From contig JAHIWJ010000087.1 of the NCBI GenBank assembly GCA_018816205.1, positions 1 to 6,075 of the forward strand: a stretch of 6,075 nt of DNA, given 5' to 3'. This document shows, piece after piece, positions 1 through 6,008 of the stretch (position 1 is its first letter; each line of letters begins with the position of its first letter). The notes under the pieces were generated by a model. It was not told where the DNA came from. It did not search any database and saw only the letters and a list, made by a program, of their open reading frames with translations. The position numbers and the translations under genes were made by a program. The stretch is from Nanobdellota archaeon. GTDB lineage: Archaea; Nanobdellota; Nanobdellia; Pacearchaeales; GW2011-AR1.

Positions 1-16
1 TAAAAAAAATACTATG

Positions 17-30
17 GAAATCTTTAAATA
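17..30 (+). promoter_or_regulatory. Archaeal BRE/TATA promoter of the nrdR-nrdJ operon
   Basis: TTTAAATA lies at 23-30, preceded by GAAATC at 17-22, which fits an archaeal BRE. The same TATA 8-mer occurs at both other promoters in the window. Using the 25-26 bp TATA-to-start distance seen there, transcription should begin near base 52, leaving a leader of about 60 nt before the nrdR ATG. That leader contains both NrdR-like boxes. The start site is inferred from spacing alone. Confidence 0.7.
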
Positions 31-54
31 CGTTTAGAACTAAAAATTTGAGTT

Positions 55-70
55 GCACAAGAAGTTGTGG
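55..70. promoter_or_regulatory. NrdR box 1 (upstream half of a tandem operator)
   Basis: GCACAAGAAGTTGTGG contains the palindrome CACAA-N4-TTGTG. It matches the published bacterial NrdR-box consensus (acaCwAtATaTwGtgt) at about 11 of 16 positions, including both outer CACAA/TTGTG arms. It is the weaker of two such sites; its centre is 32 bp (about three helical turns) from box 2, the spacing usual for paired NrdR boxes. It lies just downstream of the predicted transcription start, so a bound repressor would block initiation or escape. Confidence 0.72.
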
Positions 71-86
71 TTAAAAAAGAGGAATA

Positions 87-102
87 ACACAAGATATTGT
101 GC
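87..102. promoter_or_regulatory. NrdR box 2 (downstream half of a tandem operator)
   Basis: ACACAAGATATTGTGC matches the NrdR-box consensus at about 14 of 16 positions and contains the same CACAA-N4-TTGTG palindrome as box 1. It ends 9 bp before the nrdR ATG. It covers the possible TTG start at 97, which argues that this stretch is operator and that translation begins at the ATG at 112. Together with box 1 it makes the operon a likely target of its own first product. Confidence 0.82.
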
Positions 103-111
103 TGTGTTCGT

Positions 112-555
112 ATGTTATGTCCATATTGTCTCCATGATGAAACGAAGGTAATTGACAAGAGAGATAACGAGAGTTTGACTAAAAGAAGACGCGAGTGCCT
201 TAAATGTGAACGGCGGTTTAATACCCTTGAGGCGGTTGAGCGGCCGGAATTAAGAGTAATTAAAAAGGATGGGCGGCGCGAAGGTTTTGATTATGAAAAA
301 CTTAAGCGCGGGATATTGCGGGCTTGCGAAAAAAGGCCCATAAGTTCGGAGAAAGTAGACAAAATGCTTGCAAAAATTGAAAACCGGTTGAGGATGAGGG
401 GAAAAGAGATTCCGTCTACTGTGATTGGAGATTATGTTTCAACAGAGCTTAAGAAAATTGACAAAGTTGCTTACATAAGGTTCGCTTCGGTTTACAGAGA
501 TTTCACGGAGCTGGAAGATTTTAAGAAAGAAATAAAGATTTTGGTAAGTAAATAA
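112..555 (+). CDS. nrdR: NrdR-family transcriptional repressor of ribonucleotide reductase genes
   Basis: NrdR senses ATP/dATP through an ATP-cone and represses ribonucleotide reductase genes by binding paired NrdR boxes (family knowledge). The 147-aa product has the usual family length and two-part layout. An N-terminal zinc ribbon uses C3-x2-C6 (CPYC) and C29-x2-C32 (CLKC), with a basic stretch KRRRE between them. The ATP-cone spans roughly residues 47-137, with KKDGRREGFDYEKL near 51-64 and YIRFASVYRDF at 121-131. The frame is open back to a TTG at 97, but I chose the ATG at 112 because family members begin with M-x-CP-x-C and because the TTG lies inside NrdR box 2. No clear Shine-Dalgarno sequence stands before the ATG. 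The stop overlaps the nrdJ start by one base, so the two are probably cotranscribed and translationally coupled. NrdR is widespread in bacteria but rare in archaea, so lateral acquisition with its target is plausible. Confidence 0.95.
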   Translation: MLCPYCLHDETKVIDKRDNESLTKRRRECLKCERRFNTLEAVERPELRVIKKDGRREGFDYEKLKRGILRACEKRPISSEKVDKMLAKIENRLRMRGKEIPSTVIGDYVSTELKKIDKVAYIRFASVYRDFTELEDFKKEIKILVSK

Positions 556-3443
556 TGGAAAACGGGTTTGAAACGAACAGTAATGGGAATGGATGGAACG
601 GAAATGGCCATTGGGACCATAAGCCTGTGGGGGATCAGCGAATGGACGGCCGTTTAGTGGCTAGGCAGCCAATGACTATGGGCCGGTTCTTTACTTACGA
701 AGGGAAAAATCCTTTTCAGTTTGATATCTGTGGTAATCCGATTAAATGGGTTTCGGAGAATGTCTCGGTGAATGATGACGCAGGGAAGCCTGTGTTTACT
801 CAAGAAGGCGTGAAGCGGCCAGATTTCTGGTCTTCACTTGCAGTAAAAATTGTTGCGAGCAAGTATTTTTGGGGGGACATAAAGAAGAGCGAGCGCGAGA
901 GTTCTATTGAGATGCTGATTGGGAGAGTTGCCAGATTTTTTGAAAGGCAGGCGGTTAAGCAGGGATATTTTAACGAAGAGCAGGCAAGGATTTTCAAAGA
1001 TGAACTTGCGGCGATTTGCTTGAATCAGCTTGCAGTGTTTAATTCGCCGGTGTGGTTCAATGCGGGCATTCAAGAATATGATGTTAACGCTGGAGGAGTT
1101 TCTGCTTATATGTGGGACAGCGCGAACGGCAAAGTTATCAAAGCCATAAAACAAAGCGACAAGCCGCAGTGTTCTGCATGTTTTATTCAGAGCATTAAAG
1201 ATGACATGGAATCGATTATGGAAGTTCAAGTCGCTGAGGCAAATTTGTTTAAAGCCGGAAGCGGAACCGGAACGAATCGTTCGCCTTTAAGGAGTTCTAA
1301 AGAGCACTTAACCGGCGGGGGAAGAGCTTCGGGGCCTGTGAGTTTTATGAGGGGCTATGATGCTTACGCTGGAGTAATTAAGTCTGGCGGGAAGACAAGA
1401 CGAGCAGCAAAGATGGAAATTTTGAATATAGAGCATCCAGATATTGTGGAGTTCATTGAGGCTAAATCTGCTGAAGAGAAAAAAGCTTGGGCACTGATTG
1501 AGCAGGGCTACGATGGCGGGATGAATGGACAAGCTTACTCGAGCGTCGCGTTCCAGAACTGTAATATGTCTGTTAGAGTTTCTGATGAGTTTATGAAAGC
1601 AGTCAAAGAAAATAGCGTGTGGTCAACAAAGTTTGTCAAGACTGGCAAGGTTTGTGAAACGATGAAGGCCGCAGACTTGATGAGAAAGATTGCGGAGGGA
1701 ACCCATATTTGCGGTGATCCTGGCATGCAGTTTGATACTACAGTAAATAAATGGCATACTTGCAAAAACACCGCAAGGATAAATGCTTCTAATCCGTGTT
1801 CTGAGTATATGTTTGTCGATGATTCTGCTTGTAATCTGGCTTCGATCAATTTGTTGAAGTTTATGACTGCCGAAGGAAAATTTGACGTCGAGAAATTTAG
1901 GAAGGTCGTTAGGGCGTTTATTATCGCTCAGGAATTGATTATTGATGGTGCGAGTTATCCGACGGCAAAGATTGCTCAGAACTCCCATGATTACAGGCCG
2001 CTTGGGCTTGGTTATGCTAATCTTGGTGCGCTGTTGATGAGTCTTGGTTTACCTTATGACTCTGAAGCTGGACGGGCTGTTGCTGGGACGCTCACGGCGA
2101 TTATGACCGGAGAAGCTTACAGAACCTCTGCGGAGTTGGCTGGACTGGTTGGACCTTTCACGGGGTTTGCTCAGAATCGGGAGCCGATGTTGCAAGTTAT
2201 AGAGATGCATCGAGACGCTGTGAAAGAGATTGACGTTGAGGCAATGCCTCCTGTCTTAAGATATTTAGTTAATGATGCGTGGGACATGTGGACTGACGCA
2301 ATTGAACTCGGGTATAAAAATGGCTATCGCAATGCTCAAACAACTGTTTTGGCTCCAACAGGGACGATTGCATTTATGATGGACTGCGCCACGACAGGCA
2401 TAGAGCCAGATATTGGGCTTGTTAAATACAAGGTTTTGGACGGGGGAGGCATGTTAAAAATAGTTAACACAAGCGTGCACAGCGGTCTTCGAAAGCTGGG
2501 TTATGGCGAGGATAAAATAAAAGAGATTGTGGATTACATTAACAAGAATGAAACCATAGAAGGGGCGCCGCATTTGATTGAGGAGCATTTGCCTGTTTTC
2601 GATTGCGCGTTCAAGGCCACTAAAGGCAAACGGTCAATTCATTACAAAGGCCATGTTCAGATGATGGCGGCGGCTCAACCGTTTATTTCTGGAGCTATTT
2701 CTAAGACTGTGAATGTTCCGGAGGATGTGACAGTCGATGAAATTCTGAAGACTTACATTTATGCTTGGGAACAAGGCCTGAAAGCTGTTGCGATTTATCG
2801 CGAGAATAGCAAACGTGTGCAGCCGCTCAATATTAAGAAAAAAGAGCAACCGGTGGAGGAAAAATTCTCAAATGGGGAAAGGTACAAACTTCCGCAAACA
2901 CGCCGGTCGATAACCCACAAGTTTGAGATTGCCGGACATGAGGGATATATTACAGTTGGGCTTTATGACGACGGCAAGCCCGGAGAGATTTTTATTACGA
3001 TGCACAAACAAGGTTCAACGATTCGAGGGCTGCTTGATGCGTGGGCGACTTCTGTCTCGGTGAATTTGCAGTATGGGGTTTCGATAACTGACTTGTTTAA
3101 GAGGTTTAGACATCAAAAGTTTGAGCCGGCTGGTTTTGTCAAGAATCTTGCTGGCGGAGAGATTGACAATCAAATAAAGCAGATAAGGACGGCTTCGTCA
3201 ATTGTTGACTATGTTGCACAGTTTATGATGAACAATTTTGGCGACGGGGCCGGCGGCATGCATTTTGATCTTTCTGGATTTGAGGAAATCGATACAACTG
3301 AGCAGCAGGCGTCCCTTGAGGAGTTTTCAGCAGATGAGGGAATTGCTTGTCCGATTTGCGGTGGAGTGGCGAAGAGGATTGGGAATTGTGAGATAATGTG
3401 CACGAGTTGCAAGCAGACGACTCGCTCGGGTTGCGGAGAGTAA
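555..3443 (+). CDS. nrdJ: Adenosylcobalamin-dependent (class II) ribonucleotide reductase
   Basis: This cytosolic enzyme reduces ribonucleotides to deoxyribonucleotides using a thiyl radical made from vitamin B12 coenzyme, without oxygen and without a small subunit. The 962-aa product has the class II catalytic core. FNSPVWFNAG is at 162-171. The first redox cysteine is probably C209 in SACF. A glycine-rich GSGTGTNRSPLR follows near 235-246. The NPCSE motif supplies N413, the radical cysteine C415 and E417, and the partner redox cysteine is C426. PTGTIAFMMD is at 601-610 and ISKTVNVP at 715-722. A TSCPD-like region spans about 777-890, and a cysteine-rich tail (C932, C935, C945, C949, C952, C960) fits the zinc-ribbon or redox tail of the long NrdJ type. 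No intein and no N-terminal ATP-cone are visible. The first 20 residues are an asparagine/glycine-rich, probably disordered tail, and M30 is a possible alternative start. The ATG overlaps the nrdR stop (TAATG), supporting coupling and NrdR control. Confidence 0.97.
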   Translation: MENGFETNSNGNGWNGNGHWDHKPVGDQRMDGRLVARQPMTMGRFFTYEGKNPFQFDICGNPIKWVSENVSVNDDAGKPVFTQEGVKRPDFWSSLAVKIVASKYFWGDIKKSERESSIEMLIGRVARFFERQAVKQGYFNEEQARIFKDELAAICLNQLAVFNSPVWFNAGIQEYDVNAGGVSAYMWDSANGKVIKAIKQSDKPQCSACFIQSIKDDMESIMEVQVAEANLFKAGSGTGTNRSPLRSSKEHLTGGGRASGPVSFMRGYDAYAGVIKSGGKTRRAAKMEILNIEHPDIVEFIEAKSAEEKKAWALIEQGYDGGMNGQAYSSVAFQNCNMSVRVSDEFMKAVKENSVWSTKFVKTGKVCETMKAADLMRKIAEGTHICGDPGMQFDTTVNKWHTCKNTARINASNPCSEYMFVDDSACNLASINLLKFMTAEGKFDVEKFRKVVRAFIIAQELIIDGASYPTAKIAQNSHDYRPLGLGYANLGALLMSLGLPYDSEAGRAVAGTLTAIMTGEAYRTSAELAGLVGPFTGFAQNREPMLQVIEMHRDAVKEIDVEAMPPVLRYLVNDAWDMWTDAIELGYKNGYRNAQTTVLAPTGTIAFMMDCATTGIEPDIGLVKYKVLDGGGMLKIVNTSVHSGLRKLGYGEDKIKEIVDYINKNETIEGAPHLIEEHLPVFDCAFKATKGKRSIHYKGHVQMMAAAQPFISGAISKTVNVPEDVTVDEILKTYIYAWEQGLKAVAIYRENSKRVQPLNIKKKEQPVEEKFSNGERYKLPQTRRSITHKFEIAGHEGYITVGLYDDGKPGEIFITMHKQGSTIRGLLDAWATSVSVNLQYGVSITDLFKRFRHQKFEPAGFVKNLAGGEIDNQIKQIRTASSIVDYVAQFMMNNFGDGAGGMHFDLSGFEEIDTTEQQASLEEFSADEGIACPICGGVAKRIGNCEIMCTSCKQTTRSGCGE

Positions 3444-3549
3444 CTTTGGGCTGAGGGAGAGCTCGGGGGTTTAGGTGTTGGAAAAGCGAGGACAAGGAGT
3501 TGGTGTGGGGAATGGCTTGGGGTTTGAGAAGGGGGGGTGGATGTGGCGA
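3444..3549 (+). other. G-rich, C-poor intergenic spacer with possible G-quadruplex
   Basis: By hand count this stretch of about 106 bases holds roughly 55 G and only 8 C on the plus strand, far more skewed than the genes around it. G-runs cluster at 3448-3450, 3455-3457 and 3465-3469, and again at 3507-3510, 3519-3522 and 3531-3537. With so little C it cannot form ordinary GC hairpins, but it could form a G-quadruplex in DNA or in the nrdJ 3' RNA. I see no coding region and no classical terminator here. A role in ending the nrdJ transcript or insulating the next promoter is only a guess. Confidence 0.5.
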
Positions 3550-3563
3550 GTAAGATTTAAATA
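3550..3563 (+). promoter_or_regulatory. Archaeal BRE/TATA promoter of the cysteine-rich repeat gene
   Basis: TTTAAATA at 3556-3563 is preceded by GTAAGA at 3550-3555, a BRE-like element. The TATA centre (3559.5) is 25.5 bp from the A of the ATG at 3585, exactly the distance seen at the minus-strand promoter at the other end of the window. This predicts a leaderless transcript starting on or next to that ATG. Confidence 0.75.
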
Positions 3564-3590
3564 AGAATGATTCGTTTAGAAAACATGAAA

Positions 3591-3604
3591 GAGAGAGAGA
3601 GAGA
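3591..3604 (+). repeat. (GA)7 dinucleotide microsatellite at the 5' end of the gene
   Basis: Seven perfect GA units start right after ATGAAA. Dinucleotide tracts expand and contract by polymerase slippage. Six or nine units would place the ATG at 3585 in frame with the long coding region, while the seven seen here do not. This is the arrangement of a contingency (phase-variation) locus. Seven units is short for fast switching, so the rate would be modest. Confidence 0.85.
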
Positions 3605-3610
3605 TTTAAC

Positions 3611-3617
3611 AAAAAAT
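3611..3617 (+). promoter_or_regulatory. Possible -1 frameshift heptamer A_AAA_AAT before a TAG stop
   Basis: In the frame of the ATG at 3585, codons AAA (3612-3614) and AAT (3615-3617) with the preceding A form the X_XXY_YYZ slippery pattern, and the next codon is TAG. A -1 slip here would bypass the stop and enter the 469-codon frame with TTA GTT TTG. The A6 run could instead allow transcriptional slippage adding one A. I saw no clear stimulatory stem or pseudoknot downstream, and A_AAA_AAT is not the strongest heptamer, so this is only a candidate. Confidence 0.35.
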
Positions 3618-3622
3618 TAGTT

Positions 3623-5032
3623 TTGATTGCTCTTACTATAGGTGTTGTGATTATTTTTGGTGTTGTTGGTTATTATTCTTTGGATAATGAACAAGTTTTG
3701 TTTATGTATGACGAGGGTGGGTGCGGTTCTGATGATGATTGTCTTGATTGTGAAAGGTGTGTAATTCAAGATGTGCCTGTAGGTCCTACCGTGAGAATGG
3801 TTGATGAAGGCAGTTCTGGTACATCTAAGAAGGGGGTTTGTGTGTATGCATGTAAAGAAGGGGAAATGTGCTGTGGACCCGGGGGCAGCGAAAAAACCTG
3901 TGTGAATATAGGAAACAGCGAGGATAATTGCGGAGGCTGTGATAACCCGTGCCCTATAGGTTTACTATGTATTGATGGGAAATGCGAATGTCGAAATATG
4001 GAAGAAACCTTCTGTGGCGATGAATGTGTAAACTTATATGAAGATTGGGGCAATTGTGGTGGTTGTGGTAATGACTGCGGTGCTGGCACGTGTGTGAATG
4101 GAGACTGCACATGTTCACCGGGCGGGGGAATTGAAGCATGCGATGGGCAATGTGTAAATACTAATAGTGATCCTTATAATTGTCGCGGATGTGGAATTAG
4201 CTGTGATACCTTTGGGGGCGAAACGTGTCGCAATGGGCAATGCGTGTGCGCTGGGACATTAACCAGATGCGATGGCATATGTGTGGATACACAATCTGAC
4301 CCGCAAAATTGTAATGGGTGCGGAAGACCTTGTCCTGCAAATGCGCCGTTTTGCCAAGGAGGGTCTTGTGTCTGCCCGCCAGAGGGAACTATTTGTGATG
4401 GGTATTGCGTAAATCTTCAAGCAAGCCCAGTGTATTGCGGTTCATGCGACAATCCGCCATGTACGCCGGATAAACCTGCTTGCGTGAATGGAATATGCAC
4501 TTGTGAGAGTAACGTTGTTTGCAACGGTGTATGTATGCCTCGAAATGATCCTTCAAACTGCGAGGGCTGTGGGATACCGTGTACACCAGACAAACCCGCC
4601 TGTGTGAACGGAAATTGTATTTGTCCTTCGCCAGGACAAGTTTGTGATGGCATATGTGTAAATACAGGAAACGACCCTAACAATTGTGGCGGATGTGACA
4701 GACCATGTCCCCCGCCGTATGTATGTGCTGGTTTGGAGTGCGGTTGCCCAGAACCACAGGAGTATTGCAGTGGGGGTAGTGGTGGCAACTATTGTGCAGA
4801 CACGCAGGAGGACCCTAATAATTGTGGTGAATGCGGCCATGTATGTCCTGCGAATAAAAATGTTTGTGAGCAGGGAGTTTGTCAGTGTCTTCCTGGTTAT
4901 GCTGTTTGTGATGGACTCTGTACAGGGATTCAACATGATTCAGATAATTGCGGTGCATGCGGTTGCACATGTGACCCAAGACCAGGAAATCCCTGCGTTT
5001 ATGGATTCTGTCTGGGGTGCCCACCCCCTTAA
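3623..5032 (+). CDS. Membrane-anchored/secreted cysteine-rich repeat protein (Stig1-like modules)
   Basis: The uninterrupted frame encodes 469 aa from a TTG at 3623, but the natural start is probably the ATG at 3585 after a frame correction (481 aa if one GA is removed). Residues 2-19 are a hydrophobic signal-anchor segment (IALTIGVVIIFGVVGYY). A linker with C34, C40, C43, C46 and C73 follows. Nine tandem modules then run from residue 77 to 466, each with eight cysteines in a pattern like CDGxCVN, DPxNCGGC, then CxxGxCxC. By hand count there are about 80 cysteines, some 17% of residues, which suggests a rigid, disulfide-stitched extracellular rod or adhesin-like stalk. The spacing recalls Stig1-type cysteine-rich modules, also seen in bacterial surface proteins; that family link is from memory of the motif. 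No enzymatic motif is visible. The protein ends CLGCPPP with no C-terminal anchor. An exported thioredoxin-like gene converges on it 59 bp away. The molecular function is unknown. Confidence 0.85.
   Translation: MIALTIGVVIIFGVVGYYSLDNEQVLFMYDEGGCGSDDDCLDCERCVIQDVPVGPTVRMVDEGSSGTSKKGVCVYACKEGEMCCGPGGSEKTCVNIGNSEDNCGGCDNPCPIGLLCIDGKCECRNMEETFCGDECVNLYEDWGNCGGCGNDCGAGTCVNGDCTCSPGGGIEACDGQCVNTNSDPYNCRGCGISCDTFGGETCRNGQCVCAGTLTRCDGICVDTQSDPQNCNGCGRPCPANAPFCQGGSCVCPPEGTICDGYCVNLQASPVYCGSCDNPPCTPDKPACVNGICTCESNVVCNGVCMPRNDPSNCEGCGIPCTPDKPACVNGNCICPSPGQVCDGICVNTGNDPNNCGGCDRPCPPPYVCAGLECGCPEPQEYCSGGSGGNYCADTQEDPNNCGECGHVCPANKNVCEQGVCQCLPGYAVCDGLCTGIQHDSDNCGACGCTCDPRPGNPCVYGFCLGCPPP
3851..5020 (+). repeat. 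Nine tandem eight-cysteine protein modules
   Basis: Modules start, in the 469-residue numbering, at about residues 77, 124, 165, 210, 252, 295, 335, 376 and 423, each 40-47 residues long. The core pattern is C-D-G-x-C-V-N, then N-C-x-x-C-x3-C, then C-x4-C-x-C. Module 1 has an extra CC pair, module 8 carries a glycine-rich insertion between its first two cysteines (C382 and C391), and the last module varies at its end (CGCTC). The DNA is not a perfect repeat: codons have diverged while the cysteine spacing is kept. Confidence 0.9.
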
Positions 5033-5067
5033 GAAAATTTCGTCTTTAATGAATGCTTTCAAAGTGA

Positions 5068-5093
5068 AATTTTATCTGTCGAAAGTTAAAATT
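5068..5093. terminator. Weak AT-only inverted repeat between convergent genes
   Basis: AATTTTA at 5068-5074 pairs perfectly with TAAAATT at 5087-5093 around a 12-nt loop. It lies in the 59-bp gap between two converging stop codons and touches the stop of the minus-strand gene. The 7-bp AT-only stem is weak. Archaea often end transcripts at T-runs without a hairpin, so a shared termination zone is plausible but this structure may be chance. Confidence 0.25.
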
Positions 5094-5973
5094 ATTTTAC
5101 CTCGCGACTTGCTGCTGACCAACTGCTGCTCTGAGCAATTTTCTCCTTAAGGGAATTTATCTCTATGTCAAAATCTTTTTCATAGCCGTTTGAAACTTTT
5201 ATTTGAGAAAGTTGTTCATCGGTTGGCAAATATCTTGGTTTGTTTATTGATGGGGGGTTATATTCTCCAACAATTTGTGAATCCCAGAGAAAGACTGCGT
5301 TTTCTACAAGATGTAATCTTCTGATTGATTCGCGAGTTGTTAAATCGCCGCGATTTTTTGGAGTGAACCTAAATCCCGTCCTGTCATCGTTATACAATGG
5401 CGCATATTCAACTGTGTATAATCCAGAACCAATTCCTTCTAAGACTTTTATTTTTTCTTCTTCAGTCAATAATGAGACAGGTCTGTCTAAAGCATACCTT
5501 TCGATATATTCTTCTAAGCCCTTGAATTTTCTTAAATGCTGGGCGGCAAGTTCTGCTTTGTCTCCCTTAAAACTTCTTCCTAAATCGTCAATGAAAATGC
5601 ATGGAATACCCCGCAGATTTTCTCTGGACCAGCTTGAACCTTTTTTTATATGTTCATTAACTCGCGGTTTTGATTTGTCACCGTCCGCATTTTGGTTTCT
5701 TATATAACGAAAAACAATCCCTTCTTCTGCCAACTTTTCATCTAAATGTGTTTCTTCGATTTGTTTTTCCAAGTTATCGCAAAACCCGCACCAATCAGCC
5801 CCGTAAATTGTCACAACACCTTGTGTTTTTTCATCAGTAATGCCAACCTGCCTTGTAACAACGTCTCGGCTGGTTTCAGGACGATTATACCATGTCGGTT
5901 GGGCGGGTTGTTGAGCTTTTGCTAAAGCTGATAGCATGATGCCTGTTAAAACTGAAAATAGTTTTTTTCTCAT
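5092..5973 (-). CDS. Exported thioredoxin-like protein with CGFC active site
   Basis: The 293-aa product starts with a clear signal peptide: MRKK, a hydrophobic core, and a likely cleavage site after LAKA (residue 20) before QQ. A thioredoxin/glutaredoxin-type fold follows. A beta strand GVVTIYG leads to ADWCGFC with C62 and C65, and the cis-proline position is P124 in RGIPCIFIDD; C125 next to it is a third cysteine that could join in exchange. The part after about residue 165 has no motif I recognise and would be a lineage-specific C-terminal domain. The protein should act outside the membrane in thiol-disulfide exchange, but whether it oxidises, reduces or isomerises cannot be told from sequence. 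The start codon is the ATG 25.5 bp from the centre of its own TATA box, implying a leaderless transcript. It converges on the gene for an 80-cysteine surface protein, a plausible substrate. The exact family is uncertain. Confidence 0.88.
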   Translation of the reverse strand: MRKKLFSVLTGIMLSALAKAQQPAQPTWYNRPETSRDVVTRQVGITDEKTQGVVTIYGADWCGFCDNLEKQIEETHLDEKLAEEGIVFRYIRNQNADGDKSKPRVNEHIKKGSSWSRENLRGIPCIFIDDLGRSFKGDKAELAAQHLRKFKGLEEYIERYALDRPVSLLTEEEKIKVLEGIGSGLYTVEYAPLYNDDRTGFRFTPKNRGDLTTRESIRRLHLVENAVFLWDSQIVGEYNPPSINKPRYLPTDEQLSQIKVSNGYEKDFDIEINSLKEKIAQSSSWSAASREVK

Positions 5974-5994
5974 GAATCTGATGATTGACAGGCA

Positions 5995-6008
5995 TATTTA
6001 AAACTTTG
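5995..6008 (-). promoter_or_regulatory. Archaeal BRE/TATA promoter of the thioredoxin-like gene
   Basis: On the minus strand CAAAGT is followed by TTTAAATA (plus-strand 5995-6002), identical to the two plus-strand TATA boxes. The distance from the TATA centre to the A of the ATG at 5973 is 25.5 bp, predicting transcription from the start codon itself. A short open frame from the window edge crosses this site and would have to be spurious, or the promoter internal. Confidence 0.72.

Larger units (their letters stand above)
3585..3620 (+). other. Out-of-frame 5' start (11 codons) of the cysteine-rich repeat gene
   Basis: The ATG at 3585 sits where the promoter predicts a leaderless start and reads M-K-E-R-E-R-D-L-T-K-N before TAG at 3618-3620. 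The long downstream frame is offset by one base (-1). That frame is open back to 3554 but has no ATG or GTG, only a TTG at 3623 within the hydrophobic segment. If one GA were lost the product would start MKERERFNKKLVLIALTI; if one A were gained, or the ribosome slipped -1, it would start MKERERDLTK and then continue into LVLIAL. Either gives a normal charged n-region before the membrane segment. I therefore read this as the true 5' end of the gene, separated by a frameshift that may be real, switchable, or a sequencing error. Confidence 0.6.

Noticed and set aside
97..111. TTG at 97 as the start of nrdR, adding five residues (MCCVR)
   Set aside because: The ATG at 112 gives the family-typical M-x-CPxC beginning, and the TTG lies inside NrdR box 2.
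555..3443. An intein inside nrdJ
   Set aside because: Reductase genes often carry inteins, but the catalytic motifs follow in normal order and spacing and no intein splice-site motifs are seen.
3223..3612. 129-codon minus-strand open frame opposite the G-rich spacer
   Set aside because: Its serine/proline-rich product simply reflects the complement of G-rich DNA and the GA tract. It overlaps the conserved nrdJ tail and has no promoter with the local geometry.
3851..5020. CRISPR-like or DNA-level direct repeat array
   Set aside because: The periodicity is at the protein level. The DNA units vary in length and codon choice and there are no constant repeats with unique spacers.
4686..5150. 154-codon plus-strand open frame overlapping the cysteine-rich gene
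   Set aside because: It is a frame shadow of the repeats. It shows no recognisable motif, while the main frame keeps exact cysteine spacing through the same bases.
5240..5707. 155-codon plus-strand open frame opposite the thioredoxin-like gene
   Set aside because: It has no promoter, signal or motif, and the minus strand carries a signal peptide, a CGFC site and a TATA box.
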